Source of the DNA: Alphaproteobacteria bacterium GM202ARS2
GTDB taxonomy: Bacteria > Pseudomonadota > Alphaproteobacteria > GM7ARS4
NCBI GenBank assembly: GCA_014323835.1
Contig: JACONH010000004.1
Span: 1-64,000, forward strand
Direction of reading: 5' to 3'
DNA: 64,000 bases
Made by a program: the position numbers and the translations under genes. How positions within the stretch are numbered: the first letter of the stretch is position 1; each line of letters begins with the position of its first letter. This document shows positions 46,152 through 55,314 of the stretch, one piece after another. Below the pieces are notes generated by a model that worked only from the letters and a program-made list of their open reading frames with translations, was not told the DNA's origin and did no database searches.

Positions 46152-46272
46152 GACAAAATCTCCTCTTGATTTTCACGTTTTCTCCATTTATGTAACCCAT
46201 AAATGCAGGGTAACGTCAACTTAAGACATCACGGGGAAGGTTAAACATAAACCAACACAGGAGGTTGCGGTT

Positions 46273-47022
46273 ATGGCATCTTTTGATTATCGTCCGTCGG
46301 CAGTCAGCAAACCCCACGTTACTGTTGATCAGGGTCTGCGTCAGCACATGCTACGCATATACAACTACATGGCATCAGGGGTGCTCTTGAGCGGGATTGT
46401 TGCTTGGTTTTCGTTCCAGCAAGCCGTCGTTATGGATCCTACTGGTGCTATCCTTGGTCTGACGGCTTGGGGACAGACGCTCTTTGCTAGCCCGCTGGCT
46501 TTTGTCGTCATGCTCGCACCTCTGGGCTTTATTCTTGCCTTGAGTTTCGGCGTCAATCGTATGCAGGCAAGCACGCTCCAGACCTTGTTCTGGGTGTTCG
46601 CTGGTGTCATGGGCTTGTCGCTGTCGTCCATCTTTATGGTCTATGCTGGCGGCTCCATCGCACGAGTCTTCTTCATTACCGCAGGTGCCTTCGCCGCCCT
46701 CAGCCTATACGGCTACACAACCCGTAAGAACCTCAGCGGTTTCGGCACATTCCTCTTCATGGGGCTCATCGGCTTGGTCCTTGCCAGCGTCGTCAATATT
46801 TTCTTGCAGTCCAGTATGCTCAGCTTCGTCGTTTCCGTCGTGGGTGTGTTGGTCTTCGCCGGCTTGACAGCCTATGATACCCAGAGAATCAAGGAAATGT
46901 ATGATGTCAGCGACTCGCCAGAAATCGCCTCGAAAAAGTCCATCATGGGCGCGCTCAGCCTCTATCTCGACTTCATCAACTTGTTCTTGATGCTGTTACG
47001 GCTGTTCGCAGAAAGACGCTAA
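46273..47022 (+). CDS. Bax inhibitor-1/YccA family membrane protein
   Basis: 249 residues, seven membrane segments. The opening HMLRIYNYMASGVLLSGIVAWF and the C-terminal TAYDTQRIKEMYD (Asp pair that forms the pH-sensitive calcium-leak site) and ALSLYLDFINLFLMLLRL are typical of the LFG/BI-1 family (YbhL-type). AGGAGG lies 8 bases before the ATG. Ends against the hairpin at 47029. Confidence 0.95.
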   Translation: MASFDYRPSAVSKPHVTVDQGLRQHMLRIYNYMASGVLLSGIVAWFSFQQAVVMDPTGAILGLTAWGQTLFASPLAFVVMLAPLGFILALSFGVNRMQASTLQTLFWVFAGVMGLSLSSIFMVYAGGSIARVFFITAGAFAALSLYGYTTRKNLSGFGTFLFMGLIGLVLASVVNIFLQSSMLSFVVSVVGVLVFAGLTAYDTQRIKEMYDVSDSPEIASKKSIMGALSLYLDFINLFLMLLRLFAERR

Positions 47023-47028
47023 ACCTAT

Positions 47029-47053
47029 CCCCCCCACGCACGGCGTGGGGGGG
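47029..47053 (+). terminator. Strong hairpin between convergent genes
   Basis: CCCCCCCACGC (47029-47039), a 3-base loop ACG and GCGTGGGGGGG (47043-47053) form a perfect 11-bp stem directly after the BI-1 stop. There is no T tract on either strand, so it may be a weak or Rho-dependent terminator or an RNA-stability hairpin serving both convergent genes. Confidence 0.6.
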
Positions 47054-47059
47054 TGCAAG

Positions 47060-49585
47060 CTATCGAGCAACGATAAAGCCGAATTTCTCGTAAGGGATTG
47101 TATCGATACGTGCCGCTTGCACATGCCACGTGTGAAAGCGAACGACTGTATGGTCATAGCCCAAAGCTTCTATAGCCGGTAGAAGTCTGTAGTCAAAACT
47201 GATATCAGAGATAAAACCCGTGCCTAAGGCTGTGTCGATTTTTTCTCGCAGAGAAAGACACGATGCCGATGTTTCCACAGGTGCTTGCACAGCGCGGTCT
47301 TGCAACGACTCTCGACAGGCAAGACCCAGCTGGGTAGGCACATAATAGGATACATACGTGACCAACCCCGTTATCTGTTGCGCGCACGCGCGGATAGCAG
47401 GGTCATCGAAATTGGTTGGCGGCGGGAATTCTACGAGGACAGAACGAGGCTTGTGTTCGTCTTGCACCCGCGCTGCGAGAAATGCCCGCAAATGCTCACA
47501 CGCCGCGGGCTGTTTTATGTTTTTGGCATCCAGCCAAAGAGCGCCATCATGATGGGCGACCGACTGCCAGATAGCTTCTAGCTCCAAGCCAATATGGTCT
47601 TGGGGAGGATGATAGACATGAATCGCGCCATCATCCTGCACAACAATATCAATTTCGATACAGTTGGAAGCAAGTAAACCCTTAAGAGCCCGTCCTAAAT
47701 GATTGGCGGCGTGCGTGCAGATTTCTCCATTATCATGTTTGTTCTTCAGCGTTATGTGCTTGGCACCATAAAGGTCGGTGGCAGAATCGTTGACTCGTCT
47801 CGTCGAGGGATACTTGTCGGAAAACGCCTTACTTCCTAGAAAGATAGCCGTTGGCCCAGAGGCTGTGTTTCGAACAGTAATTGCCGGGGGCAACGTGATA
47901 GGAGCAAGGTTCGGGCCCATAGAAAAATTGTCCGATTCGATGGTCATATCAAAAAGAAACGTAAGAATACTAGCAACAGAATCGAGCGTTATCGGTTGTT
48001 TAGCATAAGCAATGTCTCGCAGATGCTTGTATTTGTCTGCAAATTGCTGGCGAGCTGCCGTATTAAAATAGATGAAAAAGGGCACAGTCGCCATCTCAAA
48101 AACAAAACGAGCAGAATCGTGCCCGTGTCCCTCGAAAATGGACTCGCCATGGTCCGAGAAATAAATAAAAATAACAGGCTCTTCTTTAGAAGAAGCATAG
48201 TTTGAAATGATTGTCGTCACACTGTTATCGATATATTTGATGGCGTTATCATACTGGCTATGTCTTTTTTGCAAGCCCTCTTCGGTCGCAGAGCCATAAA
48301 GGGCGGCTCCCGACATGCTACTGATGAGATCCTGCTTACCCATGAGGTCCTGCCACGGCTCTTCCTGTCCTCGCTCTCTTTCACTGCCGTGTCCGGCATA
48401 AGATTGCAGAAAGAGGGCTGTGGTGTCTTTTGTATCCAGCTTGTCTATTTCTTGCACAAAGAACGTCAGATCATCGGGTCGTTCGATCTTAAGAGCCAAA
48501 TTACTGAGAATTGTCGTCTTTTTATCAACAGCCCATTTCTTTTGTGAGGCAGCAACACCAATCACTGAAGAGGCTAAATTCCATGTCCCGGACCTTTCTT
48601 GACTCGATATCCAGATGGTCTCAACGTCTCCCCGGTTAAGAGCATCGATGATGGATAGTCTTTTTCTGGAACGGTGAAACGTTTGGACTTTCCTAGGGTG
48701 GGACGTAGGAGCAAGATCTATCGTCAAAGCTTCCACGAGAGATGGAGTCGTGTGCGTGTGTAACGACAAGGTATGGTGGAAGAGAATAAATCCTTCTTGG
48801 CTTGCCAGCTTAGCCAGCTGGGGAGTCGTCTCCCGCGGATAGCCATAAAGAGACATGTGCAGGGCAGACGTCGATTCACCAATATAGACAATAACACGGC
48901 GGGGGCGATAATCCTCGCGGGAAATGGTAACATCATCGACCTGTAAATTCTCAGTGACGATGGTTCTAATTTTTATATTATCGATAAATAAAGAGTGTAT
49001 TGAATAAACGGTATAGGAAATCCATAGAAGTGCGAGAGAAAAAACAACGTGCCTCACAGCATAAACGTAAACCTGCCGATAGCGGGTAAAAAGATAGAAA
49101 GCCAATCCACCAACGATGAACCAAGTAAGAAATACTTGTATGGGTTTTATCGTAATGACTTTATCGACAGAGATTAAACTGCTGAGAGTCCCAATAAAAA
49201 AGACAGCCTCTTCCCATTTAAATAAGGCTATTTCGGATAGACTGTCGGTACCGATACGCTGAATCCAGTATAAAATATTTCTAAGATAAATGAATGCTAT
49301 GAGACTTAAGGCTATAAGAATAAGAGACATAAGCGTCGGTCTGTTCCGAGCATTGAAGTACGTAAGGGCAAGCATAAAAATGGGTAGAGAAAACAACATG
49401 ATCGGTGCGATGTTCCGTGACTCGTCCGGCAAAACAGGCAAAACAGGCAAAGCAACAAAAATGACAGCTGTCGAGACAGCGACAAGCGCCACGCGTAGCC
49501 ACCGCTTGTTTTTTATGTGCGTAGCACTGACGTTGAAGCAAGCAAGGACGCTGTCCCGCACGTTATGCCAGTCGTTTTTGGTCAT
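47060..49585 (-). CDS. Phosphoethanolamine transferase-like protein with menorin-like C-terminal domain
   Basis: From ATG 49585, 841 residues. Five membrane segments (about 30-195) precede a sulfatase-fold domain: VIVYIGESTSALHMSLYGY near 236 (zinc-binding Glu), HTTPSLVEALT near 285 (candidate nucleophile Thr) and FIYFSDHGESIFEGHGHDS near 485 (metal ligands). This is the EptA layout that transfers phosphoethanolamine to lipid A and releases diacylglycerol. After about residue 605 a second domain shows HAANHLGRALKGLL, EIDIVVQDDG, VYHPPQD and ALWLDAKNI, matching the H-A-x-N, E-x-D, HPP and LDxK motifs of menorin/FAM151 (PLC-like). dgkA lies 4 bases upstream. The fusion is unusual. Confidence 0.8.
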   Translation of the reverse strand: MTKNDWHNVRDSVLACFNVSATHIKNKRWLRVALVAVSTAVIFVALPVLPVLPDESRNIAPIMLFSLPIFMLALTYFNARNRPTLMSLILIALSLIAFIYLRNILYWIQRIGTDSLSEIALFKWEEAVFFIGTLSSLISVDKVITIKPIQVFLTWFIVGGLAFYLFTRYRQVYVYAVRHVVFSLALLWISYTVYSIHSLFIDNIKIRTIVTENLQVDDVTISREDYRPRRVIVYIGESTSALHMSLYGYPRETTPQLAKLASQEGFILFHHTLSLHTHTTPSLVEALTIDLAPTSHPRKVQTFHRSRKRLSIIDALNRGDVETIWISSQERSGTWNLASSVIGVAASQKKWAVDKKTTILSNLALKIERPDDLTFFVQEIDKLDTKDTTALFLQSYAGHGSERERGQEEPWQDLMGKQDLISSMSGAALYGSATEEGLQKRHSQYDNAIKYIDNSVTTIISNYASSKEEPVIFIYFSDHGESIFEGHGHDSARFVFEMATVPFFIYFNTAARQQFADKYKHLRDIAYAKQPITLDSVASILTFLFDMTIESDNFSMGPNLAPITLPPAITVRNTASGPTAIFLGSKAFSDKYPSTRRVNDSATDLYGAKHITLKNKHDNGEICTHAANHLGRALKGLLASNCIEIDIVVQDDGAIHVYHPPQDHIGLELEAIWQSVAHHDGALWLDAKNIKQPAACEHLRAFLAARVQDEHKPRSVLVEFPPPTNFDDPAIRACAQQITGLVTYVSYYVPTQLGLACRESLQDRAVQAPVETSASCLSLREKIDTALGTGFISDISFDYRLLPAIEALGYDHTVVRFHTWHVQAARIDTIPYEKFGFIVAR

Positions 49586-49589
49586 TGTC

Positions 49590-49970
49590 TTAGAATGGCA
49601 GGGGGGATGGCAAGGTGAGACTGTAGATAAAGCCCGCCAAAGCCATACCATAGATGATACTGAGTATCAACGAAGGCACCGCGGCGATGTCTTTGATGTC
49701 TTTAATAGCGTTACTTTTTTTTGGTTCCACCTTATCGCACAGGCGTTCGATGGCGGTGTTCAAACACTCGACAACGAGCATGAGCAAGGCGATGACCAGC
49801 ATAGCAACGGGTAACGCCGCCGCATGGCTGATAACGACAAGAACAAGGCTGAAAACAATGAGAGCCAGCTCTTTTTGGGCTGCCCGCTCCCGAGAGAGAA
49901 GCACAAACAAGCCTCTTAAACTTGCTTGTGTCGCTTGTAACAGCGACTGATTTTTATATTTGGGTGTCAC
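49590..49970 (-). CDS. dgkA: Diacylglycerol kinase
   Basis: Inner-membrane enzyme phosphorylating diacylglycerol to phosphatidate. 126 residues with three membrane segments. ERAAQKELALI near 28 and VVECLNTAIERLCDKVEP near 65-82 are the DgkA signatures. Start is GTG at 49970. It sits 4 bases before the phosphoethanolamine transferase-like gene on the same strand, fitting recycling of the diacylglycerol that such transferases make. Confidence 0.95.
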   Translation of the reverse strand: MTPKYKNQSLLQATQASLRGLFVLLSRERAAQKELALIVFSLVLVVISHAAALPVAMLVIALLMLVVECLNTAIERLCDKVEPKKSNAIKDIKDIAAVPSLILSIIYGMALAGFIYSLTLPSPLPF

Positions 49971-49980
49971 GTATTTCGAC

Positions 49981-51360
49981 CTAGAGGGCTTTAATAATCC
50001 CTTCGACCATTTTTTTGGCGTCGCCGAAGAGCATCATGGTTTTTTCTTGGAAGAACAGTTCGTTTTCGATGCCGGCGTAGCCTGCCCCAAGCGACCGTTT
50101 GACAAATAGGGTCGTTGCGGCTTTATCGACATTCAAGATAGGCATACCGTAAATGGCACTGCTCGTGTCGTTACGTGCGGCAGGGTTGGTAATATCGTTC
50201 GCACCAATGACGAAAGCAACATCGGTGCTGGCGAAGTCATTGTTGATGTCGTCCAGTTCTAAGACGTCGTCATACGAGACGTTGGCTTCTGCCAGTAGCA
50301 CGTTCATGTGGCCGGGCATCCGTCCGGCAACCGGGTGAATGGCGTAGCGCACGTGCGCGCCATGCTGGGTTAGGGCTTGAGCCATCTCGTGGACGGCATG
50401 TTGGGCTTGTGCGACTGCCATGCCGTAACCGGGCACAATGATAATACGCGCGGCATTCTTCATAATAAACGCGGCATCGTCAGCGTTGCCGGCTTTGACG
50501 TTGCGGGCTTGTGCACCTTCTGTCGCGGGGCTGTCGTCTCCTTGTCCGAAGCCCCCCAGAATCACGCTGAGAAACGGACGATTCATGCCTTTGCACATGA
50601 TATAACTGAGGATAGCCCCTGATGAGCCCACCAGAGCCCCGACAATGATCAACAGATGATTGCTTAAGGTAAAGCCAATGCCTGCTGCTGCCCAGCCCGA
50701 ATACGAGTTCAGCATCGAAACCACCACAGGCATATCTGCCCCGCCAATGGGCACAATCAGCGTCACGCCAAGAATTAACGCAAGAGCAAGAGCAGACCAA
50801 AAGTAGACGCCTTCGACATGCACAGCCAGCATAACGAGACTGGCTACCATCAGCATCGCCAGCACAAGATTGAGCAGGTGTTGCCCGACAAACACCAGCG
50901 GCGCACCGCTCACCAGCCCTTGTAATTTACTAAAAGCAACAAGAGACCCACTAAACGTCATGGCACCGATGACGACTCCGAGACCCATTTCGATGAGACT
51001 CGCAAGAGTCGGATTGCCATCGGCATCGGCGATGCCGTAGACCTCTGGCTGGTAGAAGGCGGTAATCGCGACCATGACCGCAGCCAGTCCCACGAGGCTA
51101 TGGAATCCAGCCACCAGTTGCGGCAGTGCCGTCATGGCGATACGCCAAGCAATGAAAGCACCGATAACGCCGCCTACAGCAATGGCAACAATAATGGGTA
51201 AATGCCCCTGCACCACGGGCAACTGGAACGTTGTCGCAACCGCAAGGAGCATGCCGACAATACCCGCCGCAAGCCCGCGCCGAGACGTCGTCGGATGAGC
51301 CAGACCCCGCAACGCATAAACAAAACACAACGCCGCACCAAGATAAAGAAGAGACGTCAT
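49981..51360 (-). CDS. pntB: NAD(P) transhydrogenase subunit beta
   Basis: 459 residues: nine or so membrane segments, then the NADP-binding domain III from about residue 285 (IIVPGYGMAVAQAQHAVHEMAQ near 307, RYAIHPVAGRMPGHMNVLLAEA near 340, DVAFVIGANDITNPAA near 385). Couples hydride transfer from NADH to NADP with proton entry, giving NADPH. The ATG overlaps pntAB stop by ATGA. Confidence 0.97.
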   Translation of the reverse strand: MTSLLYLGAALCFVYALRGLAHPTTSRRGLAAGIVGMLLAVATTFQLPVVQGHLPIIVAIAVGGVIGAFIAWRIAMTALPQLVAGFHSLVGLAAVMVAITAFYQPEVYGIADADGNPTLASLIEMGLGVVIGAMTFSGSLVAFSKLQGLVSGAPLVFVGQHLLNLVLAMLMVASLVMLAVHVEGVYFWSALALALILGVTLIVPIGGADMPVVVSMLNSYSGWAAAGIGFTLSNHLLIIVGALVGSSGAILSYIMCKGMNRPFLSVILGGFGQGDDSPATEGAQARNVKAGNADDAAFIMKNAARIIIVPGYGMAVAQAQHAVHEMAQALTQHGAHVRYAIHPVAGRMPGHMNVLLAEANVSYDDVLELDDINNDFASTDVAFVIGANDITNPAARNDTSSAIYGMPILNVDKAATTLFVKRSLGAGYAGIENELFFQEKTMMLFGDAKKMVEGIIKAL

Positions 51361-51722
51361 GATGATTTATCCTTTTTGTCTGTCCCCTCAGGCACGCTTT
51401 TTTTGCGGAACATAGCAAGCATACGCCACGTTACGATGAAACCGCCAAAAATATTGATGCTGGCAAGAACAATGGCAAGCAAGCCAACCCGCGGCATCGT
51501 CGCGTCAATGGCACTATGGCTACCAGAAAAAGGATCATAGGGACCCGCAGCAATAATCGCACCGACAATGATAACGCTCGATATGCCGTTGGTCATTGCC
51601 ATCAAAGGAGAATGTAAGGCGGGAGTCACACCCCAGATAACGTAATAGCCGACAATAATCGCCAGAGCAAAAATCGTCAAAGCATCGATGAGAGCATCGC
51701 CATGAGGTATAGTTGCGGTCAT
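51357..51722 (-). CDS. pntAB: NAD(P) transhydrogenase subunit alpha part 2
   Basis: 121 residues, three or four membrane segments. It is the separate membrane portion of the alpha subunit: VGYYVIWGVTPALHSPLMAMTNGISSVIIVGAI near 24-55 and GGFIVTWRMLAMFRKK near 92 are the family pattern. Overlaps both neighbours by ATGA (51357-51360, 51719-51722). Confidence 0.96.
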   Translation of the reverse strand: MTATIPHGDALIDALTIFALAIIVGYYVIWGVTPALHSPLMAMTNGISSVIIVGAIIAAGPYDPFSGSHSAIDATMPRVGLLAIVLASINIFGGFIVTWRMLAMFRKKSVPEGTDKKDKSS

Positions 51723-52870
51723 GACAGAGTCCTCGAGATGGGTTCGCCGTTTTTAACGGCAAGGGTGCTGGTGATGATGTCGTCATCCCACGGGATACGA
51801 CTGATGTCTGCTTGCGGATTATCAGCGAACAACAGAGAAAGAAAGTCACAGACATTGCGAGAAAACAGACGGCTAGCATCTTTGGGCCATTGTGCTGCTA
51901 GCGATGCTGCCCCGATAATGGTCACGCCGTGGTGATTGATTGTCTGATAAGGCTTGCTGAGGGGACAATTGCCGCCGGCTTCGGCAGCCAAATCGACGAT
52001 GATGGCACCGGGTTTCATGCGTTTGACGAGGGCCTCTGTGAGTATACGGGGCGCGGGCTTATCCGGGATGAGCGCGCTGGTGATAACAATGTCTTGTCGG
52101 GGTAAGACCTCTTCCAGTAGCTTGGTTTGCTTTTTTTGATAGTCGCTACCGATTTCTTTTGCGTAGCCTTGTGCGGTTTCGAAGTCTGTTTGTGCGCTGT
52201 CTTCTGGCTCGAGGAACGTGGCACCGAGACTTTCCACTTGTTGCTTGGATGAGGCGCGCACATCTATGGCTGAGACTAATCCGCCCAGTCGCCTTGCGGT
52301 TGCGATGGCTTGCAAGCCTGCGACTCCTGCGCCGATAACGAGACAGCGTGCCGGCACAATCGAGCCCGCTGCCGTCATAAGCATCGGCATCAGCTGCTTG
52401 CTATGATAGGCTGCCGCGATGACAGCACCATAGCCGGCAAGGTTGCTTTGCGATGACAGCACATCCATGCTTTGTGCGCGGGTGATGCGTGCCATACGCT
52501 CGAGAGCAAACGCATAAAGCGGTTTGCCGCGGCATGCCTTCAGCACACGCTGCGAGGAAGGCTGAAACAGGCCCAAAACACAACAGCCCGACCCCAAAGA
52601 AGGAAAAGGTACGTCGTCCAGACCACTTCCCGGTACACGCACCCAAACAACAACCTGAGCCTTGCCATAAACCGACTCTGCCGATGGTACCAGGTTTGCT
52701 CCGTGCTCACGATACGCCCCATCCTCATAAGACGCCGCAACGCCCGCACCCTTTTCCACATGCACAGAAAAGCCTAAACGCACCAACATCGGCACGTGCT
52801 CAGGCACAACCGCAACCCGCTGGTCACGGTCTACAACTTCACGAGGTATCAATAAAACAGGCTTCGACAA
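51719..52870 (-). CDS. pntAA: NAD(P) transhydrogenase subunit alpha part 1
   Basis: Soluble NAD-binding domain I, 383 residues. VVPEHVPMLVRLGFSVHVEKGAG near 22, AGVAGLQAIATARRLGGLVSAIDVRA near 183 (NAD fold), ALIPDKPAPRILTEALVKRMKPGAIIVDLAAEAGGNC near 265-300. The start codon is TTG (52868-52870), an unusual choice with no strong SD; translation may be coupled to the zinc-finger gene 7 bases upstream. Confidence 0.95.
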   Translation of the reverse strand: MSKPVLLIPREVVDRDQRVAVVPEHVPMLVRLGFSVHVEKGAGVAASYEDGAYREHGANLVPSAESVYGKAQVVVWVRVPGSGLDDVPFPSLGSGCCVLGLFQPSSQRVLKACRGKPLYAFALERMARITRAQSMDVLSSQSNLAGYGAVIAAAYHSKQLMPMLMTAAGSIVPARCLVIGAGVAGLQAIATARRLGGLVSAIDVRASSKQQVESLGATFLEPEDSAQTDFETAQGYAKEIGSDYQKKQTKLLEEVLPRQDIVITSALIPDKPAPRILTEALVKRMKPGAIIVDLAAEAGGNCPLSKPYQTINHHGVTIIGAASLAAQWPKDASRLFSRNVCDFLSLLFADNPQADISRIPWDDDIITSTLAVKNGEPISRTLS

Positions 52871-52877
52871 CGTTGGC

Positions 52878-53522
52878 TCAAAGAAAAAATTGACGCCACT
52901 CCTCCATAGGCACCTCTATATTAAATGCAGGTGACGCATACGTGCAAGCAAAATCAAAAACCAAAACGCTATGAGGGTTATAACACGGATAAAGAAACGC
53001 ATAATACAGGCTGGCGACAAAGAAAACAAAAGAAACAAGAAATAAAAAACTGGTGCGCAAACCATAGCCAAACCCTTTTACGTGGTGGGACGTCTGATGA
53101 GGTGAAGACGGCTTTTTAGGTGTGCTACGCACTCGAGGGCGAGGCTCGGCAGGCGGAACAGGTAAAGACGAAAACATGGGCTTGCGAGGCTTGGATTTCG
53201 TGGCACGACGGATATGCTGCTTGGCTTTATCAAAACCCAGCTTCCACCAAGCTTTTTTCTTGCCATACAAAATCTCATTGAGCTCTTCTTCCCACTGGTT
53301 GATAGCCCCCTGCACGAAAGAGCCGCGGTCGGATGAAGGAAAAGCCTGTGCCATCCGCTGCAAGTGAGGATTATCATGCAGCTGCGGCGGACTCGACGAC
53401 GCATGAGGATACGCATCCCAAATATGACCGCATTGATTGCAACGACAACGACGACCCCCTTGCGGAATCATCGAGTCGGCAACAGAAAAGTCAGTGCTAC
53501 AGGAAGGACAGGAAATAATCAT
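52878..53522 (-). CDS. MJ0042-type zinc-finger membrane protein
   Basis: 214 residues. The N-terminal zinc ribbon IISCPSCSTDFSV, RRCRCNQCGHIWDA has the CxxC/CxxC pairs of the MJ0042 family. A basic linker (KSKPRKP, RVRSTPKKPSS) precedes one membrane segment (SFLFLVSFVFFVASLYYAFL near 165-185) and a short C-terminal tail. Divergent from ftsE, an order conserved in alphaproteobacteria. Role unknown. Confidence 0.88.
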   Translation of the reverse strand: MIISCPSCSTDFSVADSMIPQGGRRCRCNQCGHIWDAYPHASSSPPQLHDNPHLQRMAQAFPSSDRGSFVQGAINQWEEELNEILYGKKKAWWKLGFDKAKQHIRRATKSKPRKPMFSSLPVPPAEPRPRVRSTPKKPSSPHQTSHHVKGFGYGLRTSFLFLVSFVFFVASLYYAFLYPCYNPHSVLVFDFACTYASPAFNIEVPMEEWRQFFL

Positions 53523-53666
53523 TGCCAGGGGACTCTTGCCATCTTTACGAGCGTCAAATAGATAGCGTATAAAAGGACGATACGTCCACTTATACCCTCA
53601 ATTGTAGGGAGACAGCGATAGCATTGTCAAAGCAAAAGTGGCCTGAGGTGTGATTTGTTCTGTATT

Positions 53667-54368
53667 ATGGTACGTTTTGAGAATGTCAGTTTCGGGTATG
53701 TGGCAGAGCATGCCATTTTGCGCGAGCTCTCTTTTGAGCTGAGCGTCGGTACGTTCCATTTTTTAACCGGTGCAAGTGGCGCGGGCAAGTCTTCGTTACT
53801 GAAGATGATTTATATGGCTCTCGTGCCATCGACGGGTCGTCTGACCCTGTTTAACCGCTATGTGCACGAATTGAAGCGTCACGAGAAGACGTCGTTGCGG
53901 CGGCGTATTGGCGTTGTTTTTCAAGATTTTCGCCTGTTGTCGCACTTGACAGTCTGGGAGAACGTAGCGTTGCCCCTTTGGGTTGATCCGAGTCAGCGGG
54001 GCCATGCCTTCGAGCACGCCCAAGAAGCTTTACAATGGGCAGACATGGGCGACTATCTCGAGCGTTATCCGCAGACCTTGTCTGGCGGACAGCAACAGCG
54101 TGTGGCTATCGTGCGCGCCATTATCAACAAGCCCGACCTTCTTATCGCTGACGAGCCCACCGGCAACGTCGATGATAAAAGCACCCAGCGATTCTTTCAC
54201 CTGTTCGAAGAGCTCCACAAACAAGGCACCACTGTGATTGTTGCGACCCACGACAGCAAATTATTGCAACGCTATCAGCATCGTATCTTGTGCCTGCACG
54301 ATGGCACCCTCACGGAGCAAAGCCAAGCCCTGTTCACCCCCGCCCCTCTCGACGAGCCTTTACCATGA
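53667..54368 (+). CDS. ftsE: Cell division ATP-binding protein FtsE
   Basis: ATPase of the FtsEX complex that controls septal peptidoglycan hydrolysis. From ATG 53667, 233 residues. Walker A is [14 protein letters not shown] near 35, the Q-loop [14 protein letters not shown] near 82, the signature [15 protein letters not shown] near 138 and Walker [13 protein letters not shown] near 158. A TTG at 53655 is unlikely. ATGA overlap with ftsX. Confidence 0.97.
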   Translation: MVRFENVSFGYVAEHAILRELSFELSVGTFHFLTGASGAGKSSLLKMIYMALVPSTGRLTLFNRYVHELKRHEKTSLRRRIGVVFQDFRLLSHLTVWENVALPLWVDPSQRGHAFEHAQEALQWADMGDYLERYPQTLSGGQQQRVAIVRAIINKPDLLIADEPTGNVDDKSTQRFFHLFEELHKQGTTVIVATHDSKLLQRYQHRILCLHDGTLTEQSQALFTPAPLDEPLP

Positions 54369-55267
54369 CTCTCGCTGCTCTTCCTCACTCCAGCGATGCC
54401 CCTCTGCTTTTCATTCAGTGGGCAGTGGGCGGAATCGTCTATGCCGCTTCCGTCATGTTCGTTGGCGTTTTCATCGCATCGCATATTGTCTCGCATTGGC
54501 AAAACCAGCTGGAAGGCCACGTGACCATGCAACTCATTACCAAGCAAGGGGCCAAGCAAGAGCAACAGAAGAAAGATGCCACCGAACAAGATAAACAACG
54601 TATTCTCCAGCTGGTGCGAGGGACACCAGCCATAGCCCAAGCCGTGTGGCTGGAAGAAGAAGAGGTCATACGCTTGTTGCAACCATGGCTGGGGAGCAAC
54701 ATAGACATTGTGCAAGGAATCAGTTTGCCCGCGGTCATCGATGTTACGCTGAAAGCTCAGCACGCCCTCGACCCGCAGCCTCTGCGGCAAACCTTGAGCG
54801 ATTGGGGATACACCCTCCTCATCGAGGAGCATAACCGCTGGTTCTCGGACAACTTTGCCTTTCTCGGACGGCTCAAGCTGTTCGTCGCCACGATGATGCT
54901 CCTGTTGACGGCGGTCGCGGCACTGGTCGTCTTCTTCATGGTGCGGGTCGGCGTTGCCCTCCATCGAGAGACTATCGATATTTTGTGTTTGGTCGGCGCA
55001 CGAGACGCCTATATCCGCAAAACGCTGACGCGCCGCTTTTCCTTCGCTGCCTTCCGAGGCGGGGCTTTCGCCAGTATACTCGCAGCACTCACTCTCGTTG
55101 GACTGGGCGCCCTGCACGAGCATGGACTCTTCTGGTTCCAACATGCACCCACAACAGAAAAACAACTCCTGTGGGGCATGATGCTCATCATCCCCTTTAT
55201 CTTCGTCGGTGTCGTTGCTCTGGTCACAACACTAACGACCCAGCGAGTCCTCACACGTATGCTATAG
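54365..55267 (+). CDS. ftsX: Cell division membrane protein FtsX
   Basis: 300 residues; the start at 54365 overlaps ftsE. Membrane segments lie near 18-40, 165-190, 225-250 and 270-295 with a periplasmic domain between the first two, as in FtsX. VFFMVRVGVALHRETIDILCLVGARDAYI near 190-215 is the conserved cytoplasmic coupling region. Functions with FtsE. Confidence 0.94.
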   Translation: MTLAALPHSSDAPLLFIQWAVGGIVYAASVMFVGVFIASHIVSHWQNQLEGHVTMQLITKQGAKQEQQKKDATEQDKQRILQLVRGTPAIAQAVWLEEEEVIRLLQPWLGSNIDIVQGISLPAVIDVTLKAQHALDPQPLRQTLSDWGYTLLIEEHNRWFSDNFAFLGRLKLFVATMMLLLTAVAALVVFFMVRVGVALHRETIDILCLVGARDAYIRKTLTRRFSFAAFRGGAFASILAALTLVGLGALHEHGLFWFQHAPTTEKQLLWGMMLIIPFIFVGVVALVTTLTTQRVLTRML

Positions 55268-55314
55268 TAATAAGAACACACCATACCCCCCGCAAGACCA
55301 CATGAGATGTCATT

